From Thioalkalivibrio sulfidiphilus HL-EbGr7 (GTDB lineage Bacteria > Pseudomonadota > Gammaproteobacteria > Ectothiorhodospirales > Ectothiorhodospiraceae): a DNA stretch of 64,000 nt. The translations under genes were made by a program, and so were the position numbers. Below the pieces are notes generated by a model. It made no database searches, had not been told where the DNA came from, and was given only the letters and a program-made list of their open reading frames with translations. The stretch covers positions 558,001-622,000 of the forward strand of contig NC_011901.1 in NCBI RefSeq assembly GCF_000021985.1, given 5' to 3'. Below, piece by piece: positions 1-8,235 of the stretch. Numbering within the stretch: position 1 is the stretch's first letter; the number at the start of each line of letters is the position of its first letter.

Positions 1-345
1 ATCCACCCCGGTGTTTCCATCAGCACGGCAGCCCTGTTCGGCGACCCGCAATTGACACGAAACTGCCCGCCAATCACAATACCCGACTTTATTTCCGGCA
101 AGGGTGGCAACGTTTTCGAGCCGCTGGTCCGGGCGCGGTACCCCCAGGTGGCGCGGGCGCTGGACTGGCTCGCACAGGCCGCGGGCGAGGCCCGTCTGAC
201 CGGTACCGGTGCCTGCGTGTTCGCCGCCCTGAAGGATCAGGCCGGGGCCGAGGCCCTGCTGGACCGCCTGCCGGAAGGCTGGAAGGGCTTCGTCGCCCGG
301 GGACTCAACCGATCGCCGCTGCTGGATCGCCTCGCCCAGGGCTGA
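1..345 (+). CDS. ispE: 4-diphosphocytidyl-2-C-methyl-D-erythritol kinase, C-terminal part
   Basis: The frame is open from base 1, so the gene starts before the window; only the last 114 residues are present. IspE phosphorylates CDP-methylerythritol in the cytoplasmic MEP route to isoprenoids. Visible family features are the HPGVSISTA segment near the left edge, a GNVFEP segment, and near the C-terminus LTGTGACVFA, the Gly-rich ATP-binding loop of the GHMP kinase fold. The C-terminal length after this loop is normal. The order ispE, tRNA-Gln, prs is common in gammaproteobacteria and supports the call. An ATG at 52 is internal and is not the start. Confidence 0.93.
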   Translation: MHPGVSISTAALFGDPQLTRNCPPITIPDFISGKGGNVFEPLVRARYPQVARALDWLAQAAGEARLTGTGACVFAALKDQAGAEALLDRLPEGWKGFVARGLNRSPLLDRLAQG

Positions 346-371
346 GGCTGACCGCCGCGGCGGAATTTTCT

Positions 372-446
372 TGGGCCGTCGCCAAGCGGTAAGGCACCGG
401 GTTTTGATCCCGGCATTCGCAGGTTCGAATCCTGCCGGCCCAGCCA
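372..446 (+). tRNA. tRNA-Gln (anticodon TTG)
   Basis: A 75-nt cloverleaf with acceptor arms TGGGCCG and CGGCCCA, anticodon loop TTTTGAT (anticodon TTG), a standard TTCGAAT T-loop and an encoded CCA end. It lies between ispE and prs, its usual gammaproteobacterial position. Its last 19 bases are the start of a 107-bp segment repeated 172 bp downstream. Confidence 0.96.
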
Positions 447-706
447 ACTGGAAACACCCCAGGTGCCATTTGATACGGTGCATGGGGAGCAGGTCGGCAG
501 GATGAGAACCGTAGAGGTTCGACCGAAACGCCGGGAGCGTTTCGGAACAGTGCCGCAGGGCGCTGGCCCCGAAGGGGCGCCGGGCAGGAGGCCCGGCGTA
601 ATCCTGTCGGCCCAGCCAACTGGAAACACCCCAGGTGCCATTTGATACGGTGCATGGGGAGCAGGTCGGCAGGATGAGAACCGTAGAGGTTCGACCGAAA
701 CGCCGG
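428..706 (+). repeat. 107-bp direct repeat that includes the tRNA-Gln 3' end
   Basis: Bases 428-534 recur at 600-706 with one mismatch seen (C435 versus T607). Each copy starts inside the T-loop side of tRNA-Gln, so the second carries a tRNA tail including CCA but no cloverleaf before it. The spacer 535-599 holds hairpins: CCGAAACGC (523-531) pairs with GCGTTTCGG (537-545), and CCGGGC (580-585) pairs with GCCCGG (591-596). Together with flanks this accounts for most of the 332-bp gap between the tRNA and prs. It looks like a tandem duplication of the tRNA tail, or the trace of an integration/excision event at the tRNA; no integrase is nearby. Confidence 0.9.
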
Positions 707-778
707 CCCTGATTTACATTTTTGACAACTGTCGATGGCTTAACGCCGGTCATCGCCGCTATGCGCCAAAGGTCTGCC

Positions 779-1735
779 GTGGCTGACAGAAGCAAGATGA
801 TGATCTTCGCGGGCAATGGGACCCCGCAGCTGGCCCAGGATGTGGTGAATCACCTCAACATCCCCCTGGGCAAGGCGGTGGTGGGCCGGTTCAGCGACGG
901 CGAGATCCAGATTGAGATCCTGGAGAACGTGCGCGGTCGCGACGTATTCATCCTGCAGTCCACCTGCGCGCCCACCAACGACAACCTGATGGAACTGCTC
1001 ATCATGGTGGATGCCCTGCGCCGGGCCTCGGCGGGGCGCATCACCACGGTGATCCCGTACTTCGGCTACGCCCGCCAGGACCGCCGGGTGCGTTCCGCCC
1101 GCGTGCCCATCTCCGCCAAGGTGGTGGCCAACATGCTGGAGGCGGTGGGCACCGACCGGGTGCTGACCGTGGACGTGCACGCCGACCAGGTGCAGGGTTT
1201 CTTCAACCTGCCGGTGGACAACGTCTACGCCTCGCCGATCCTGCTGGGCGACATCTGGCGCCAGAAGCACCCGAACCTGATCGTGGTGTCACCGGACGTG
1301 GGCGGCGTGGTGCGCGCCCGTGCCGTGGCCAAGCGCCTGGACGACGCCGAACTGGCGATCATCGACAAGCGCCGTCCCAAGCCCAACGAGTCCCGGGTGA
1401 TGCACATCATCGGTGACGTGGAAGGCAAGAGCTGCGTGATCATCGACGACCTGGTGGATACCGCCGGCACCCTGTGCGAGGCGGCCCGGGCCCTGAAGGA
1501 ACACGGCGCCGCCAAGGTGATGGCCTACGCCACCCACCCGGTGCTCTCCGGCCCGGCCATCTCCAACATCGAGAAGTCGGAACTGGACGAACTGGTGGTG
1601 ACCGACACCATCCCGCTGCGACCCGAGGCCCAGGCCTGTTCGAAGATCCGCCAGCTGTCGGTGGCCGGGATGCTGGCCGAGACCATCCGCCGCATCAACC
1701 GGGAAGAGTCGGTGAGTTCGCTGTTCGTGGATTGA
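779..1735 (+). CDS. prs: ribose-phosphate pyrophosphokinase (PRPP synthase)
   Basis: Makes PRPP from ribose-5-phosphate and ATP for purine, pyrimidine, His, Trp and NAD synthesis; cytoplasmic hexamer. Clear motifs are [18 protein letters not shown], the ATP-contact segment [10 protein letters not shown], the metal/ribose-phosphate site VDVHADQ, and the PRPP-binding loop [12 protein letters not shown]. The open frame reaches back to a TTG at 722, but homologues begin a few residues before MMIFAGN. The GTG at 779 has AAAGG about 8 bases upstream and gives 318 residues, close to the usual 315; ATG 797 is the alternative. A REP-type palindrome follows the stop, then rplY. Confidence 0.95.
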   Translation: MADRSKMMIFAGNGTPQLAQDVVNHLNIPLGKAVVGRFSDGEIQIEILENVRGRDVFILQSTCAPTNDNLMELLIMVDALRRASAGRITTVIPYFGYARQDRRVRSARVPISAKVVANMLEAVGTDRVLTVDVHADQVQGFFNLPVDNVYASPILLGDIWRQKHPNLIVVSPDVGGVVRARAVAKRLDDAELAIIDKRRPKPNESRVMHIIGDVEGKSCVIIDDLVDTAGTLCEAARALKEHGAAKVMAYATHPVLSGPAISNIEKSELDELVVTDTIPLRPEAQACSKIRQLSVAGMLAETIRRINREESVSSLFVD

Positions 1736-1738
1736 ATT

Positions 1739-1809
1739 GTAGGTCGGCCTTCAGGCCGATGGCGGTGCCCATCGAGACATCGTGTTCGTCGGCCTGAAGG
1801 CCGACCTAC
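1739..1809. repeat. REP-type inverted repeat pair
   Basis: GTAGGTCGGCCTTCAGGCCGA (1739-1759, itself palindromic) is answered by its reverse complement at 1789-1809. The same core (GTAGGTCGG, then a TTCAG/CTGAA turn, then CCGACCTAC) recurs at 44241-44309 and 52693-52759. It sits between prs and rplY and could slow or end transcription, but has no T-run. Confidence 0.85.
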
Positions 1810-1865
1810 GAAGCCCCTGTCCTGGTCGCGGGACAGGTTTTTTGTTGTTTGACTGGAGAACCATC

Positions 1866-2504
1866 ATGAGTGTGAATTTCGAACTGCAGGCAGAACCGCG
1901 TGCGGACCAGGGCAAGGGTGCGAGCCGCCGCCTGCGCCGCGCCGGCAAGGTGCCTGCCATCCTGTACGGAGAGGGCAAGGATCCCCAGCCCATCACCCTG
2001 GACCACAACGCGGTGATGCTGAACCTGGAGCACGAGGCCTTCTATTCCCACATCCTGAGCGTGAAGCTGGGCGGCAAGGCCGAGAAGGCGATCCTGCGCG
2101 ACGTGCAGCGTCATCCCTGCAAGCCCATCATCCTGCACCTGGACCTGTTGCGCGTGAGCGAAGACCACGCAATCCGCGTGCACGTGCCCCTGCATTTCAC
2201 CAATGAAGAGAGCTGCGTGGGCGTGAAGACTGGCGGCGGCATGGTCAGCCACCAGATGGTGGAAGTGGAAGTGGAGTGCCTGCCCAAGCACCTGCCCGAG
2301 TTCATCGAGGTGGACGTGGCCAGCCTGAACGTGGGCGACTCCCTGCACTTGTCCCAGATCTCCCTGCCCGAGGGCGTGAGCATCGTGGCCCTGTCCCATG
2401 GCCCGGATCACGACCTGCCGGTGGTGAGCATCCTCAAGCCCCGTGGCGCTGCTGCAGAGGAAGAGGCGGGCGGCGAGGCGGCCGAGGGCGGCGAAGCCTC
2501 CTGA
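1866..2504 (+). CDS. rplY: 50S ribosomal protein L25/general stress protein Ctc
   Basis: 5S rRNA-binding ribosomal protein, 212 residues, of the long Ctc type: an N-terminal L25 domain (about 1-95, with the hallmark [19 protein letters not shown]) plus a C-terminal TL5 beta domain (about 100-190) ending in an acidic, Ala/Glu-rich tail. The start at ATG 1866 is set by GGAGAA just upstream and by the family N-terminus; the frame continues open to 1782 but this is not coding. It is followed 14 bases later by pth, the normal pairing, and probably shares its transcript. Confidence 0.95.
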
Positions 2505-2518
2505 TGGCGGCCTGAGCC

Positions 2519-3100
2519 GTGCCGGGCAATCAACCCGTGCAACTTGTGGCGGGGCTGGGAAATCCCGGCCCCAAATACACCGAGACCCGGCACAATGCCG
2601 GGTTTTGGTTTGTGGACGCCCTGGCACGCCGCCACGGCGGCACCTTCCGCCAGGAGAACAAGTTCGCCGGCGAGTCGGCACGCATCAGCCTGGGCGGCCA
2701 GGAGGTCTGGCTGCTCAAGCCCCAGACCTTCATGAACCGCAGCGGCCAGTCGGTGAAGCTGCTCGCCACCTTCTACAAGATCCCGGTGGAGTCGATCCTG
2801 GTGGTCCACGACGAGCTGGACCTGCCCCCCGGCGAGGTTCGCCTCAAGCGTGGCGGTGGTCACGGCGGCCACAACGGCCTGCGCGACATCATGGCGCACC
2901 TGGGCAAGGAGTTCCTGCGCCTGCGCCTGGGCGTGGGTCATCCCGGGCACAAGGACCAGGTGGTGGACTACGTGTTGCAGCGCCCCTCGCGGGACGAAGA
3001 GGCCGACATCCTGCGCGCCATCGATCACGGGCTGGACGTGATGTCCGAGGTGATCGCGGGGGAACTGGAGCGGGCCATGCATAAACTGCATTCAAAGTAA
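2519..3100 (+). CDS. pth: peptidyl-tRNA hydrolase
   Basis: Recycles peptidyl-tRNA released from stalled ribosomes; 193 residues, usual size. Near the N-terminus [20 protein letters not shown] carries the catalytic His and the Asn of the active site; [10 protein letters not shown] and the DELDLPPG segment with the catalytic Asp follow, then the [11 protein letters not shown] loop. GTG start with a short gap after rplY. It is the second gene of the rplY-pth-ychF set. Confidence 0.96.
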   Translation: MPGNQPVQLVAGLGNPGPKYTETRHNAGFWFVDALARRHGGTFRQENKFAGESARISLGGQEVWLLKPQTFMNRSGQSVKLLATFYKIPVESILVVHDELDLPPGEVRLKRGGGHGGHNGLRDIMAHLGKEFLRLRLGVGHPGHKDQVVDYVLQRPSRDEEADILRAIDHGLDVMSEVIAGELERAMHKLHSK

Positions 3101-3178
3101 GAGACAAGATCCAAGAGGCAAGATACAAGAGGGGGTGTCGTTTGCCTTCGTGGTGTATCTTGGCTCCCTCTTGTCTCT
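3100..3178. repeat. intergenic tandem-unit hairpin (CAAGA type)
   Basis: The left arm (3100-3126) is built from AAGA(G/T)(G/A)CAAGA-like units; the right arm (3154-3178) is its imperfect complement and ends CTTGTCTCT. It fills most of the pth-ychF gap, between co-directional genes. The same units recur in the 46998-47085 hairpin. Confidence 0.75.
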
Positions 3179-3211
3179 AGCATCTTTCAACTTGTCTCTG
3201 GCGCCTTTCTT

Positions 3212-4303
3212 ATGTCCCTGAAATGCGGAATTGTCGGATTACCCAATGTCGGTAAATCCACCCTGTTCAACGCCCTGACCCGCGCGGGCATCCAGGCGGA
3301 GAACTATCCCTTCTGCACCATCGACCCCAACGTGGGCGTGGTGCCGGTGCCGGATCCGCGCCTGGACGCGCTCGCGGCCATCGTCAAGCCGGAGAAGCTG
3401 ATTCCCACCGCCATGGAGTTCGTGGACATCGCGGGGCTCGTCGCCGGCGCCTCCCAGGGCGAGGGCCTGGGCAACCAGTTCCTGGCCCACATCCGCGAGA
3501 CCGATGCCATCGCCCACGTGGTGCGCTGCTTCGAGAACGACGACGTGATCCACGTGGCCGGCCGGGTGGATCCCCTCTCCGACATCGAGGTGATCAACAC
3601 CGAGCTGGCCCTGGCCGACCTGGAGACCGTGGAGAAGGCGCTCAACCGACTGACCCGCTCCGCCAAGTCCGGGGACAAGGAGGCGGTGGCGCGCAAGAAC
3701 GTGGCCGAGAAGGTGCAGGCGGTGCTGGCCGAGGGCAAGGCCGCCCGGGCCGCGGACCTGGACGACGAGGAGCGCAAACTGTTGCGGGAGTTTCACCTGA
3801 TCACCGCCAAGCCCGCCATGTACATCGCCAACGTCAACGAGGACGGCTTCGAGAACAACCCGCTGCTGGACCGGGTGCGAGAGTACGCTGCCGCCGAGCA
3901 CGCCCAGGTGGTGCCCGTGTGCGCCGCCATCGAAGCCGAGATCGCCCAGCTCGAGGACGACGAGAAGACCGAGTTCCTGGCCGAGATGGGTCTCGACGAG
4001 CCGGGTCTCAACCGGGTGATCCGGGCCGCCTACGAGCTGCTGGGCCTGCAGACCTTCTTCACCGCCGGACCCAAGGAGGTGCGCGCCTGGACCGTCAAGC
4101 GCGGCGCCACCGCCCCCAAGGCCGCCGCCGTGATCCACACCGACTTCGAGAAGGGCTTCATCCGCGCCGAGGTGGTGGGCTACGAGGACTTCATCGCCGG
4201 CAAGGGCGAGCAGGGCGCCAAGGACGCAGGCAAGTGGCGCCTGGAGGGCAAGGAGTACGTGATGAAGGAAGGGGACGTGGTCCACTTCCGCTTTAACGTA
4301 TAA
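3212..4303 (+). CDS. ychF: redox-regulated ATPase YchF (OLA1 family)
   Basis: Ribosome-associated P-loop NTPase of 363 residues, the usual length. G1 loop [14 protein letters not shown] lies near residue 10, the G3 region is [10 protein letters not shown], and the NxxE-type specificity motif typical of this ATP-preferring family is NVNEDG. The C-terminal TGS-like domain includes the signature segments [12 protein letters not shown] and [10 protein letters not shown]. The gene follows pth as in E. coli and many relatives. The function in the cell is still loosely defined (translation and stress related). Confidence 0.96.
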   Translation: MSLKCGIVGLPNVGKSTLFNALTRAGIQAENYPFCTIDPNVGVVPVPDPRLDALAAIVKPEKLIPTAMEFVDIAGLVAGASQGEGLGNQFLAHIRETDAIAHVVRCFENDDVIHVAGRVDPLSDIEVINTELALADLETVEKALNRLTRSAKSGDKEAVARKNVAEKVQAVLAEGKAARAADLDDEERKLLREFHLITAKPAMYIANVNEDGFENNPLLDRVREYAAAEHAQVVPVCAAIEAEIAQLEDDEKTEFLAEMGLDEPGLNRVIRAAYELLGLQTFFTAGPKEVRAWTVKRGATAPKAAAVIHTDFEKGFIRAEVVGYEDFIAGKGEQGAKDAGKWRLEGKEYVMKEGDVVHFRFNV

Positions 4304-4399
4304 AGGCGCAGAAATAAGAGGCAAGAAAAGGCCAGGTAACGGCCTGTTGCCTTGACAGGAACGGGGGGGCGGGCCAAAATTCCGCCCTTTCCGCAGTAC

Positions 4400-4476
4400 G
4401 GCTACGTAGCTCAGCTGGTTAGAGCGCGGCACTCATAATGCTGAGGTCGGTGGTTCAAGTCCACCCGTAGCCACCA
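4400..4476 (+). tRNA. tRNA-Met (elongator, anticodon CAT)
   Basis: A 77-nt cloverleaf with acceptor arms GGCTACG and CGTAGCC, anticodon loop CTCATAA (anticodon CAT), T-loop TTCAAGT, discriminator A and an encoded CCA. The paired first base pair (G-C) excludes initiator tRNA. The sequence resembles E. coli elongator tRNA-Met more than tRNA-Ile2. Confidence 0.94.
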
Positions 4477-4552
4477 CCTTCTTCCCCATCCCTTCCAGCG
4501 ATTCTGAACCGGCTCTGTCGGGACGTCCGCGTGCGTCCTCGGAACGCTGGTC

Positions 4553-4891
4553 TCAGCTGCGGCCAGGGTCTGCCAGGAGCCGGGTCGCCAGCAGCGTCTG
4601 CATGTCCCGACGTCCATCCGCAATCAGATAGATGATCACCCGTTCGTCCATGACCCGGTAGATGACCCGATAGGGCTTGAAGAACACCTGGCGGTATTCC
4701 CTGATACCCAGGTTCAGCAGCTCCCGTGGATGGACGCCGCGTTCGGGCTGTTCGGCCAGAGATTCGACCACGGTCAGCAGCCGGTCTAAAACGTGATCCG
4801 CGCTCTTGCGGGAGTCGAATTCCAGCAGATAGTCGTAGAGCGCCTCCAGGTCCCGCTCGGCGCCCTCGGTAAGCAGCACCTCGCAGGGCAT
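4553..4891 (-). CDS. RelE/ParE family toxin
   Basis: A 112-residue basic protein with the ParE/RelE layout: an N-terminal helix pair (ERDLEALYDYLLEFDS), the central YRQVFFKPYRVIYRV strands, and a C-terminal VIIYLIADGRRDMQTLL strand-helix. Such toxins act on gyrase (ParE) or mRNA in ribosomes (RelE); the sequence here looks nearer ParE, though that cannot be settled by eye. The ATG overlaps the antitoxin stop by one base, the usual translational coupling. The pair lies beside tRNA-Met, a frequent landing place for mobile genes. Confidence 0.88.
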   Translation of the reverse strand: MPCEVLLTEGAERDLEALYDYLLEFDSRKSADHVLDRLLTVVESLAEQPERGVHPRELLNLGIREYRQVFFKPYRVIYRVMDERVIIYLIADGRRDMQTLLATRLLADPGRS

Positions 4892-5166
4892 CAGTCGGCG
4901 GCTTTCTTGCTGCGCAGCCGGGCGATGACCTCAGCCGCAGGCTTGACCCGCCCTTCCTCCACTTCCCGGCTGCCCAGGGCCAGGATCTTCAGCAGGGCCA
5001 GGGTCTCCTGGGTCTCCTGGTAGCTGGCCACGTCCTGAAGCACGGCCTTGGCCTCGCCGTTCTGGGTAATGACCAGGGGCTCGCGCTCCTCGGCCAGCCT
5101 GCTGAGCACCTCGGCGGCGTTGGCCTTGAGGTAGCTGATGGGTTTGACGTGGTCTGAATAGCGCAT
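4891..5166 (-). CDS. Phd/YefM family antitoxin
   Basis: 91 residues. The N-terminal DNA-binding and dimer domain has the family signature (ISYLKANAAEVLSRLAEE, then PLVITQNGEAKAVLQD); the C-terminal part should wrap the toxin. ATG 5166 is preferred because GGAGA lies 6-7 bases upstream; an in-frame ATG at 5178 lacks one. It is first in the two-gene operon, and a near-perfect palindrome directly upstream fits autoregulation. Confidence 0.88.
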   Translation of the reverse strand: MRYSDHVKPISYLKANAAEVLSRLAEEREPLVITQNGEAKAVLQDVASYQETQETLALLKILALGSREVEEGRVKPAAEVIARLRSKKAAD

Positions 5167-5184
5167 GGGGATCTCCATTGGAAT

Positions 5185-5200
5185 GGACTTAATTTAGTCC
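5185..5200. promoter_or_regulatory. candidate operator of the toxin-antitoxin operon
   Basis: GGACTTAATTTAGTCC is a 16-bp near-palindrome with perfect 5-bp ends and an AT core, 19 bases upstream of the antitoxin start. Phd/YefM proteins bind such short palindromes over their own promoter. The assignment is inferred from position and symmetry. Confidence 0.5.
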
Positions 5201-5369
5201 TTATGAGGTCTGCGCTCAAGGGCGAATGATTCTCTCCAGTCGATGGAAAACATCCTGTTCTCCCAGGGTCGCTGAGGCGGGGGAAGATCTAAATACGATA
5301 AGCACCGTTTTCCCTGAGCGCCTCTGTGTCACTGCGAGAGAAAGGAAAAAACGTCACTCACGAAACACA

Positions 5370-6206
5370 TCAACTTCGCCCCAGCAGCTTGTATTCCAGA
5401 ATGTGGCGCGGCAGGCCGGCAGGCAGGCTGTGGGCGGCGATCGTCTCCAGGGTGTAGTCGGCCTCGCCGGCGATGGCCTCGGCGGCCAGCAGGCCGCTGC
5501 GCACGGCGGGGCCGATGCCCTCCGCCATGTCCCGGGTGGCCAGTCCGGCGGCATCACCGATCACGAAGGCCTTGTCCAGACGCAGGCGCTGCACGCCGTC
5601 GCGCAGGTAGTAGGCATAGCCCTGGGGTGCGAGTTTCAGGCCCCCATCGATCAGGCCGCGCCCGCGCAGGCGGGCCTCGAAACGGTCCCAGTGGGGGCGG
5701 ATGTCGTCCCCCCGATCCTTGAGCCGCGCGGCCATGGCCCCGACACCCAGGTTCAGATAGCCGTCCGCCTTTGGCACATACCAGCTGTAGCCGGGCAGTC
5801 CCTTGTGGAAGAACCACAAGTGACAGTCGCCATCACGCCACTCACAGGGCAGCTCCTGTTCCAGGGCCACGGCCTGGAGCGTGCGGGCGCGGGGATTGAC
5901 CTCCCGGAACAGGCCGCGGTACACGGGGCAGGCGGTGCCGCCGGCGCCCACCAGGTACTCCCACTCGAAGCGGTCATCGATCACGAAGCGTCCATCCCGG
6001 CGCTCGATGCGCCGCGCCTCGTGGTTCAGGACCTGCGCGCCGGAGCGCTCCAGCAGCCAGTGATCGAATTCGAAACGGCGGATGGAATGCTGGGGGGCGC
6101 ACATGTTCAAGCGCAGGCCCTTCAGGTGCACCCGGGTCACCTCGAAGGTAAGGAAGCGGTGCGGGTAGGCCCCGATGTCCATCTCCAGGTCCGCGACCAC
6201 AGCCAT
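5370..6206 (-). pseudogene. FAD-dependent oxidoreductase (geranylgeranyl reductase-like), N-terminus lost
   Basis: The open frame holds the middle and C-terminal parts of a COG0644-type flavoprotein: DLEMDIGAYPHRF near the start, a GAGGTACPVYR segment (usually GAxGTxCPV), KADGYLNLGVGA, and the second FAD contact VIGDAAGLATRDMAEGIGPA. What is missing is the N-terminal Rossmann GxGxxG loop and about 80 residues, including the Cys-rich CAGW segment. Only 56 bases separate ATG 6206 from the end of glgP, so it cannot be there in another frame. The reading frame open further to 6506 only runs through glgP. Likely a deletion remnant; a working short protein is unlikely without the FAD loop. Confidence 0.75.
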
Positions 6207-6210
6207 GTTT

Positions 6211-6231
6211 GCTCCAGCAGGAATCTGGAGC
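6211..6231. terminator. hairpin between glgP and the truncated oxidoreductase
   Basis: GCTCCAG (6211-6217) and CTGGAGC (6225-6231) form a perfect 7-bp stem with a 7-base loop, 31 bases after the glgP stop. No T-run follows, so termination is only possible. It lies at the junction where the oxidoreductase lost its N-terminus. Confidence 0.4.
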
Positions 6232-6262
6232 TTATAGCTCAGCCTTGCCCCCTGGGTCTGGA

Positions 6263-7966
6263 TCAGCGGATATAGGCGGCCGTGGCGTAGCGGCGCATCA
6301 TGCGATGGCTGTTGAAGTAATAGGCGTTCTTGGCGATGGCGCCCTGCATGACCCGGATCCAGCCTGCCCGGTCGTCGTAGAATAGGGGCAGCACCTTGTT
6401 TTCCAGGGTGGCGTACAGGGCCTGGGCGTCGCCGCCGTTGGATTCCGCTCCGCCGCCGTTGCCCACGGCCCAGCCGGTGACCCCCTCGATACAGCCCTCC
6501 ATCCACCAGCCGTCCAGCACGCTCAGGTTGGGCACGCCGTTAAAGGCGGCCTTCATGCCGCTGGTGCCCGAGGCCTCCAGGGGACGCAGCGGGTTGTTGA
6601 GCCACAGGTCGACACCGGAGGTGAGCAGGTGCCCCAGGTGCATGTTGTAGTTGGGCAGGAACACCATGCGGATAGCACCGGAGAGTTCGTCGCGCATGCG
6701 GAACAGGCGCTCGATGAGGGCCTTGCCGCCGGAATCGTTGGGATGGGCCTTGCCGGCCATGACGATCTGTATGGGGTGGCGTTGGGCGATGGTCTTGAGT
6801 CGACCCAGATCACTGAACAACAGATCCGGTCGCTTGTAGGCCGTCATGCGCCGGGCGAAACCCAGGGTGGCCACCTCCGGGTCGAGGCTTACGCCGGTGA
6901 GCCTGCGCACGGCATCGAGGAGTGCCGCCTTCGCCTCGGTATGGGCGCTCCAGGTCTCCTGGGGCGGGATCTGGTCGGCGCGTACCAGCATGTCCGGCTC
7001 GAAGCGCCAGGCGGGGATGTACCGGTCGAACAGCCGCTGTACGGCCGGGGCGGTCCAGGTGCCCGGGTGCACACCGTTGGTGACCGCATGCACGTGGACC
7101 TCGGGAAACATCTGCCGCGAGACCTCCGCATGGGTCTTGGCCACGCCGTTCACGTAGCCGGACAGGCGCAGGGCCAGGCGGGTCATGTTGAGTCGCTGGT
7201 TGCCGGCCAGGCGCCGGATCTCGTTGAGGTCCATGAAGCGGGCAAGCAGCCGGTCCACCAGGGGATAGTCGAACTGGTCGTGGCCGGCCTCCACGGGGGT
7301 GTGGGTGGTGAACAGGCATTGCTCCCGAACCCGGGCCGTGTCGTAGACGTCCCCGTGGGGCTCCATCCGGTCCGGCCGGCGCTCGTCCCGACGCAGCAAC
7401 TCCAGGGCGAGCAGGGCCGAATGGCCTTCGTTCATGTGGTAGGTGTGAACCTTGAAACCCAGGGCCTGGAGCATGCGCGCGCCGCCGATGCCCAGCACGA
7501 TCTCCTGGGTCAGCCGGTATTCGATACCGTCGCCGTAGAGTTGATCGGTGATGCGTCGGTCCTCGGGGCCGTTTTCCGGCAGTTGGGTATCCAGCAGCAG
7601 CACCGGGACCTGATAGCCCGAGGCGCCGCTCAGCCCATAGAGCCAGGCCTGCACCCACACGTCGCGGTCGGCCACGGGCACGGAGATCTTCGCCGGCAGC
7701 GGGATGGCCCAGTCACCCGGTTCCCAAGGATCAGGCAGCTCCGTCTGCCGGCCGAATTCGTCCAGCACCTGGCGGAAATATCCGTTGCGGCTGGCCAGGG
7801 TGACGCCCACGAGGGGGATGGACAGGTCGGCGGCGCTGCGCAGGGTGTCGCCGGCCAGCATACCCAGGCCACCGCTGTAGGTGGGGATCTCGCTGCGCAG
7901 GCCGATCTCCATTGAGAAGTAGGCGATGCGGGGGGTGTGGACGAATTGCTCGAGGGTGATTGGCAT
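6263..7966 (-). CDS. glgP: alpha-glucan (glycogen) phosphorylase, short type
   Basis: Phosphorolysis of alpha-1,4-glucan to glucose-1-phosphate with pyridoxal phosphate; cytoplasmic. At 567 residues it is the short alpha-glucan phosphorylase family. Motifs: IAYFSMEIGLRSEIPTYSGG near the N-terminus, YHMNEGHSALL, HTPVEAGHDQF, AVTNGVHPGTW, the GFARRMTAYKR phosphate-site segment, and NNPLRPLEASGTSGMKAAFN around the PLP lysine. The C-terminus (RMMRRYATAAYI) is intact. A partner glgX lies at 38.3 kb. No neighbouring glg gene is on the same strand, so it is probably transcribed alone from the 269-bp gap at 7967-8235. Confidence 0.93.
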   Translation of the reverse strand: MPITLEQFVHTPRIAYFSMEIGLRSEIPTYSGGLGMLAGDTLRSAADLSIPLVGVTLASRNGYFRQVLDEFGRQTELPDPWEPGDWAIPLPAKISVPVADRDVWVQAWLYGLSGASGYQVPVLLLDTQLPENGPEDRRITDQLYGDGIEYRLTQEIVLGIGGARMLQALGFKVHTYHMNEGHSALLALELLRRDERRPDRMEPHGDVYDTARVREQCLFTTHTPVEAGHDQFDYPLVDRLLARFMDLNEIRRLAGNQRLNMTRLALRLSGYVNGVAKTHAEVSRQMFPEVHVHAVTNGVHPGTWTAPAVQRLFDRYIPAWRFEPDMLVRADQIPPQETWSAHTEAKAALLDAVRRLTGVSLDPEVATLGFARRMTAYKRPDLLFSDLGRLKTIAQRHPIQIVMAGKAHPNDSGGKALIERLFRMRDELSGAIRMVFLPNYNMHLGHLLTSGVDLWLNNPLRPLEASGTSGMKAAFNGVPNLSVLDGWWMEGCIEGVTGWAVGNGGGAESNGGDAQALYATLENKVLPLFYDDRAGWIRVMQGAIAKNAYYFNSHRMMRRYATAAYIR

Positions 7967-8235
7967 GTTGTTGAGTGTGCAGAATCAGAGGCCAGGCGCA
8001 TCAGCGGGCGATGCCCGGGATCGCGCCACTCATACTTCACTCAGGTTTTAAGCTGATCATGTGACGTGAGTGTGACGGATGCACAACCACGGCCGTTCGG
8101 CGGGGCCAGTTCAGTCACTTCCGCTGCCTGTGTATCGAATTCCTCGAATCTGTCGTGTGTTTCATGGAAGGGTCATCTGGCCGGTGCTAGATTTCTCCGA
8201 GCACATCCCTTCCGTTTGCATCATCAGCGAGGCAC

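Noticed and set aside
3239-4432. Long open frame (397 codons) on the minus strand across ychF
   Set aside because: Antisense shadow of a well-supported gene; composition rich in H, G, V and L as expected from high-GC third positions; no motif.
4890-5200. Genomic island inserted at tRNA-Met
   Set aside because: Only a toxin-antitoxin pair is present; no repeat of the tRNA end and no integrase were found.
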